A stretch of 64,000 bases of DNA from contig NC_049985.1 of NCBI RefSeq assembly GCF_000003815.2, forward strand, positions 10,450,206 through 10,514,205, given 5' to 3'. Numbering within the stretch: position 1 is the stretch's first letter; every line of letters starts with the position of its first letter. The notes beneath the pieces were generated by a model. That model did not search any database, was not told the DNA's origin, and worked only from the letters and a program-made list of their open reading frames with translations. Made by a program: the position numbers and the translations under genes. Below, piece after piece: positions 58,515 through 64,000 of this stretch. The stretch is from Branchiostoma floridae (Eukaryota > Chordata > Leptocardii > Amphioxiformes > Branchiostomatidae).

Positions 58515-61500
58515 ATGTGTGACAGTGCCACAGCCACATTTGCTGGAATCCCTTGTCTACCCAGTGAGGTACAGGGCGAGATTTTGTATCGCCTCCATGA
58601 TGGGGTGGCGTTGACAAATGCTCGTCAGGTAAAGTTGACATGATTATACTATTCTCACATAAGAGACATATTAATTATAATTGCTTGAGATCCTGGTCTT
58701 TTCATTAGATATTAGTGCAGTGACATATGCAGATTGAAAAGGAATAAGTCATTTAATGTAGTAGAATTGATAATGTTACGTACCATTTATACAGTTTTTT
58801 TGAAGTTGAAGGTACTGTAATCTCAGAATACTGGTGTTGATAAAATGGTACTGTGAGTGTGAGCAACATGGAGCCATTAGATAGCCTTAGACAAGAATAA
58901 CTCAAATCTTCACCAACTTTCCAACTCCAGGTGTGTCGCCTTTGGAAACAGCTTGTGGACCAACCAGGGGACAAGCAGGTTTGGTACACCATCTGCAGAC
59001 ACACCATCCCAAATGGAGTTCTACAACATATGACTCAATTTGACAGGGACACCTTCTTCCAGACATCTTCCAACAAGGTTGCAAAGAGCTCATGGTCCTG
59101 TGGAAAAAAACACCAGCTTGAGCAAAGGATATCTTTGTCATCTCAAGATAGAAGACATTCTCAAAACACCATTCCTGACTGTATTGTCCACAAGGATATA
59201 AACTGCCAGTGTAACAGCCAGATACAGCCGTGTGTATCAGACCCTGTGGTGTACTGGAGGAGTGTGTATATGGAGTGGTACAGAGGAAGGTTTGCAGGGA
59301 AGTGGGCCATGGTGAAGACTCAGTACAATCAAACATTCGGGCCACTCATCAATTCCATAGCCATATCAGGTAAGATTCATTGCCAAGGTCTGCCATCATG
59401 ATACCAAACTTCTCTTGTGAAAAACATGATCTTTCCTCTCGTTTCTTTTGTCTTTTCTCTGCTTGGTTCTGTTTTTATCTCTGTTGTTTTCATATTGCCG
59501 TCCCTTCAGGAGACTACATCCTGACCGGTATGGGGAACGGGTCCATTCTGCAGTGGGAGGCCATCACAGGCAGGCTGATGGGGAAGTGTCATGCTAACGT
59601 TGGAGGTGCCGTCATGGCCCTACACTGGAGAGGTGCTTATCAGAGCCTTACCTAAATTCTAGGTTGAAAATTTGCAGTATTATTCTTTCATGTGTGTGGT
59701 CTTTTATATGCATGATTTGAAAAATTTTGTTTTAACTTGTGTTATTTCCAGGTGGATACAACTCCAGGTACAATGCTAGCAGCCAGAGCCAGTGTCTACA
59801 CGACTTTGTTGTGACAGGTGGGAGGGACGGGTTAGTTTACGTCCTGCCACTCCCTCTGACACAGGCAGCAGCAGCTCCTGACCAGCCCGCACACAGGATG
59901 CACATGCACATGCCCTTGGTGGGATCAGCTGTCAACTGTATCAGGTATGCAACAACTTTTTTTTGGTTATTGGATGGGCCCACTACTCTTGTGAAGAGCT
60001 TACAATATGCGGGGCTAAATCACAGGAGTCTGGAGCGGCTGCCATTTGGCGCTCCCTAGCTCAGGGGACCTCCTCAATTTGATAGCAATTGCCCCATGTG
60101 CAGCCCAAGGCTTAACAATGTACTATATAAGAAGATACCTGGAAACCAATTGTTTCTTTTGAAAACTGAGAAAAAGGAAAGGAATGGAAGAACTAAGTTA
60201 CCTGCTTCTGAACATGAACTGGATGTTCCAGATTTTAAATCATTGCTTTCTGCTACTAGGTACACAGGTTACAGTCAATTGAAAAGCTTTGCTTGAACAG
60301 AATGTTGCCAAATGTAAAAATCAAGTCTCAGGCATATTTTTCACCTGAAAATCGCATCTCATTGAACAGGTCTACAAACATTTACGAAAAATGTCAAAAA
60401 TCATGATGATACATTGGATATATTACTGTAAAAAATGTCATTTAGTGACATGTTGACCAATCAATTATGATTTAAATTACATTTCAATTTCTTCATTATA
60501 TTTGCCTTGCTGTTTACACCAGTGTCAAATGTTTTTGTTGCTGTTTCCTCCAGTGTTTGGCAGGACAGAGTGATTGTAGCAGGAGCTGCAGGGGACCTGT
60601 GTGTGTTGTACTTCTCCAGAAACAGTGCAGGAGTGATTAGTCCACACTTCTGCCCCACCCACCACTACAGGCTGCAGGGAGCGCACTTTAAAACTGTCAA
60701 GTCTGTGGTTCAGACACAGGACAAGGTGAGACAAGTTTTATAGTTTAGTTGTTAGAATACTGAATGAGTATTTTGACTTCACTAGTGTTCGTGACTGTCT
60801 CCAGGACCCGTCCAGTTCTGCCCCAGGACGGAAATTTGCTTGTTGGAACGGAAAATAATTTGACCCTATCTGTCCCAAAAGTGACATGAAACTGTTCAAA
60901 ATGTACTTTTATAAACTTAAAATGAGATCCAGGAAAATCAACATGGGCTCCCAAACAATGAGTGGGATAGAAAAGATTTTTTAAGCCAGAGACAGCTCTG
61001 CTAGTGTTCTCACTACCGCTGGATTGCACTTTTCTCCAGGCTCTGTCCTACTCGGATAGCAAGCTGCTGCTGTGGTGCCTGTTGACGAGGCAGTGCCTGA
61101 GGGAGGTGAGGAGGGGTGAGTGGGTGGTGGGGATGGTACCACACGGCAACGCTGCACTGCTTCTGTCTTCAGGTAAGTAACTGTATTAATTTGATAGTAT
61201 AACTACGTAAACATTAGTCTCCAAGCAGAAGTTCGGCTCTGCCTGTTTTAAAAAAAAATGTTTTGATCAGGCTTTCTGTTTTGTACTGTTTTCTTAATGT
61301 CTCTTAACCAAACATAAAGAAAAAACGGTACAAAAAAGAATGGCAGATAAATATGCCTAAAACACGTAAAGGCAAACCTCTGCTTGGAGAGTATAACTAC
61401 CTAACATAGCAGCTTTACACTAAATTACAGGCATACAGCTGACGGTTGTGTTGCATAGCACACTATGTCACACCTGTAAAGCCCTGCATATTTCATACAA

Positions 61501-62468
61501 ACACATTTGATATCATTCAGTATTAATGAAACAAGTTTTCTTTAACAAGCTTGAGGGGGACTAAAGGACATTAGGGATAATATTGAAATTCATTTTTTGA
61601 AAACGTTTTTCTGACATGTTTAATTACTATTATACCTGATGCCATTGTAGGTGTTGGCCCAGTCACTGAGGTAGATCTGGATAGCTGGGTGGAGGTGGAT
61701 GTTCTGGAGAGAGAGGAACAGGTCACACCTTGGAGCTGCATCGCTGCACATGGAGACCTCATAGCTGTGGGGACCAACTCAGGACAGGTGAGTAGCTCCA
61801 CCTAGCAGCTTGTGTGGGCATTGCAGTTATGTAGAATACACATGTGTAAGGAAGGGAAGGACAAATCAAAACTTGGAGCTGCATTTCTACACATATTCTA
61901 GCTTTGAATCTGACCTGGACAGGTAAGCTCAGCCCTATTGCAGCTCCCTCTGACAGGTTTTGCAGATATTACAGACACATGGCCACTATCACATTCTAGC
62001 TGCTTCTGAATTGGGGAAATATTTTACCTCCTTGAAAAACTGGAGGTACTTTTGTATTCTTTTCTGTATGTGTATTTGTTTGACTTGGTGTGTGTATGTG
62101 GCAACTGGAATATTGCAGAGTGACAGGATGTGAGACTGAGATGGCAAAAGGAGAGATTGGCTGGATGGGACTTGGTAGGCTGGTGTAGCTGGAAAATACA
62201 GAGACAAAACTATACAGGCAACGTGCTGATCCAAATTACAATATTTGTTGATCATACTGCATTTCCATCTGACTTATTTCTCGTCCCACAGGTAACTCTG
62301 TATCACACTGTCACCAAGTCCAGAACCATCCTCAGGGTTTCTGATGCACCAATCACGGCGCTGGACATTGGGGATGATGGGGAGGGGCCAGTGGTTGCCA
62401 TAGTCACCAATACATCACCTGCTGTCTGGGTCTACCATTGGTTCCCCCCAGATGATGAAGACACATAG
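58515..62468 (+). CDS. F-box/WD-repeat-like protein (eight exons, 495 aa)
   Basis: Exons 58515-58628, 58931-59369, 59510-59632, 59752-59944, 60554-60725, 61040-61172, 61651-61787 and 62292-62468 join in frame to TAG at 62466-62468. The N-terminus reads as an F-box across the first junction: CLPSEVQGEILYRL, DGVALTNARQVCRLW and KQLVD (residues about 14-48), the usual Skp1-binding fold. After a Ser/Cys-rich linker, about residues 180-495 show WD40-like beta-repeat units: GDYILTGMGNGSILQWEAITG, split as GDYILTGMGNG and SILQWEAITG, then DFVVTGGRDGLVYVLPLP, DRVIVAGAAGDLCVLYF, DSKLLLWCLLTRQCL, GDLIAVGTNSGQVTLYH and VAIVTNTSPAVWVYHW. The likely role is substrate receptor of an SCF ubiquitin ligase, but no named FBXW orthologue was recognised. 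The donor after 59632 (GTGCTT) is weak, yet the frame and the next acceptor fit. Confidence 0.78.
61217..61391. mobile_element. MITE, TCTCCAAGCAGA family, copy C (175 bp)
   Basis: Left GTCTCCAAGCAGAAG and right CTCTGCTTGGAGAG, with TA at 61215-61216 and 61392-61393. The interior is related to copy B (CAGGCTTTCTGTTTTGT, GGTACAAAA) but more decayed. It lies in the F-box gene intron after exon 61040-61172. Confidence 0.8.
62022..62050. repeat. Small palindromic repeat, AAGGAGGT family, copy 4
   Basis: TTTTACCTCCTTG is followed by GGAGGTAC in inverse orientation, in the last intron of the F-box gene. The core is shared with the FREM2-intron copies. Confidence 0.4.
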
Positions 62469-64000
62469 TTCAAAGGGCCAATCTGGACCAAGAAACTGTC
62501 ATGAAAAATGAACAGGAAGTACAAGTCAGCCATAGGATCTTTTTGAACTGTAGCCATGGCCTCAAGGATGGCAAAAGTGTCTGTTGTGAGGTAGAGCTAG
62601 GAGGACATTACAGAAACAAGCAAGACTTATCGACAATTTCAAAAGAATTTTTTCACACATAACTGCATATTTCTGACAGGTTCCCTTCAAACACAGGCAG
62701 GTAGAGAATTTATTGTGTAGGAGGAATCTCTGTTTACCTTTGACCTACCAATCCGATGACTCATGGAGAAGAAAAAGAGGCTAATTACTGTAAATGCAGA
62801 AATGTTCGCGGTGGATTAATGTTCGCGGTTTTCGCGGTGACAACTTCACCGCGAATTTTAAACCACTGCGAACATTTTTCTTTCATGGTATTAGACTACA
62901 GACTATGGTGTTACCGCAAACTTAAATCCACCGCGAAAGGTCCCTTTTCCCGCTACCGCGAAATTAAATCCCCGCGAACTTAAATGCATTTACAGTACCT
63001 TCTTTGATGAAAGTTCAACTCATGCCTTAAGCGCTGTCACTTGTTGCTATTGATGTTGAGTTACAGCATGTGTGTCTGAGATAGGGGAATTTGCTAGAGG
63101 GGTTGAACATGTGACAAGAGGCACCTTCTGTTCATGCTGAAGACTCAGGGCATGGCGCAACCTTTCCTAAAGGTTCAATGAAAGTTCAACCTTGAAGACA
63201 AAGAAGCAACTGGGATACTCCTGAGTTTTATATTTCGTTCCCTACCATGAAGGAAGATCAGTCACGTACTAGCTTTGTTGTTGCATGTTGTCAAGGGATC
63301 AGTATTTTCTACCCCATTTCACATGGACCCTCAGGCTGAAGTTGGCCAGCAAACGTTGTCACACACATTGTTGTTGTGATTCGACATTGTCTGCAGGCAC
63401 CAGACTGAAATAATCTTCTTACATAGGCTCCTATGAACAGTTACCCTACGTTTAGCTTGAAGATAACAATGCAAATATTTTCACATTTCTTTGGTCAATT
63501 TTTAACTTCAGTTAAAAATCTAGAGATGGTACATATGGTGTACTTACTGTCGTAAGCTTCAGTGCATTAGTTGGAAAAGCATTGACGTCATTAGCCAGAT
63601 TTATGTCTGTATCTAGTCATTCATGTGCAGACTTAGTAACCTTTTTATAAATTTTTCATGACTTTCATGAAAAGATTTCTGTTCAGACCTCCATTTAAGA
63701 TCTCCCTGTTCAACTTGCTAATGCCATAATCAATACAGATTTGGCTAACATAACAGGCTTAAGATGAAGCCAATGAGGGTAGAAACATATAAGTGTGAAT
63801 AATTCTGAAATACACTGTATGTTGGGTTCAATATTTAAAAATACCTCTAGACCTGCTTCTATTGCAATATCATATTCAGTTAGCCTAAAATCGCGCCCCT
63901 AGCGGCCGGCCCTACGATTGCCACCGCCCTCCAGCCAGCGAGAGCTTGTGTAAACACAGGCTACATATTCAGTACCATACGTATACTCATGTTTTTCCAT
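62469..64000 (+). other. F-box gene 3' UTR and downstream sequence
   Basis: Contains the 3' UTR, a MITE (62788-62995) and A/T-rich sequence with no supported gene. A short GC-rich patch (about 63893-63950) at the very end could belong to a repeat or to a gene beyond the window. Confidence 0.5.
62788..62995. mobile_element. MITE, CTGTAAATGCA family, copy 2 (208 bp)
   Basis: Left CTGTAAATGCA and right TGCATTTACAG, flanked by TA (62786-62787 and 62996-62997). The interior has repeated GTTCGCGGT / ACCGCGAA palindromes. It shares its right end with the shorter copy at 56830 and lies about 320 bases past the F-box stop codon, probably within the 3' UTR. Confidence 0.85.

Noticed and set aside
58902-59345. 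147-codon minus-strand open frame over F-box gene exon 2
   Set aside because: Shadow of the plus-strand exon, which joins in frame with the F-box N-terminus.
1-64000. CRISPR arrays, bacterial operons, phage or plasmid features
   Set aside because: None seen; introns, splice sites and LINE/MITE content show animal nuclear DNA.

Overview
This is a window of animal nuclear DNA: intron-rich, about 40% GC between genes, with GC-richer exons, GT-AG introns, a decayed non-LTR retrotransposon and many short inverted-repeat (MITE-like) insertions. The gene set (a FREM2-type extracellular matrix gene, a CHK/EcKinase-like kinase, TMEM165, an F-box/WD-repeat protein) and the repeat style best fit an invertebrate deuterostome, most likely a cephalochordate (amphioxus, Branchiostoma). 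The organism is an inference from recalled family resemblance; no search was run.

Layout. (1) 1-14760 is non-coding and reads as one large intron upstream of the first visible FREM2 exon; it holds a 5'-truncated LINE (about 6909-8730, + strand) and a decayed tRNA-like sequence near 10.1 kb. (2) 14761-42902, + strand, is the 3' part of a FREM2-like gene: 23 exons giving 1,410 residues to the stop codon, with five Calx-beta domains, a long conserved juxtamembrane region, two furin-type sites, one transmembrane segment and a C-terminal class I PDZ ligand. The CSPG-repeat-bearing 5' part lies outside the window. (3) 46236-49526, + strand, is a three-exon CHK/EcKinase-like gene of about 396 aa; its second intron contains a 241-base run of N and a large foldback repeat. 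(4) 53360-57785, - strand, is TMEM165 (GDT1 family Golgi cation exchanger), six exons plus a probable 51-nt in-frame cassette exon. (5) 58515-62468, + strand, is an F-box/WD-repeat-like gene, eight exons, 495 aa, divergent from TMEM165 across about 730 bp that probably acts as a shared promoter region.

The genes do not form a pathway. FREM2 is a basement-membrane adhesion protein, TMEM165 handles Golgi Mn/Ca/H, the F-box protein is probably a ubiquitin-ligase receptor, and the EcKinase-like protein probably phosphorylates a small molecule. I found no new multi-gene system. The least expected content is non-coding: at least three families of TA-flanked MITEs with several copies each, a decayed duplicate of a FREM2 splice acceptor and exon start, a shared intronic repeat, LINE pieces (one with a clear 3' UTR hairpin), and the TMEM165 cassette exon.

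All exon borders were read by eye from splice consensus and frame continuity; no transcript data were available.
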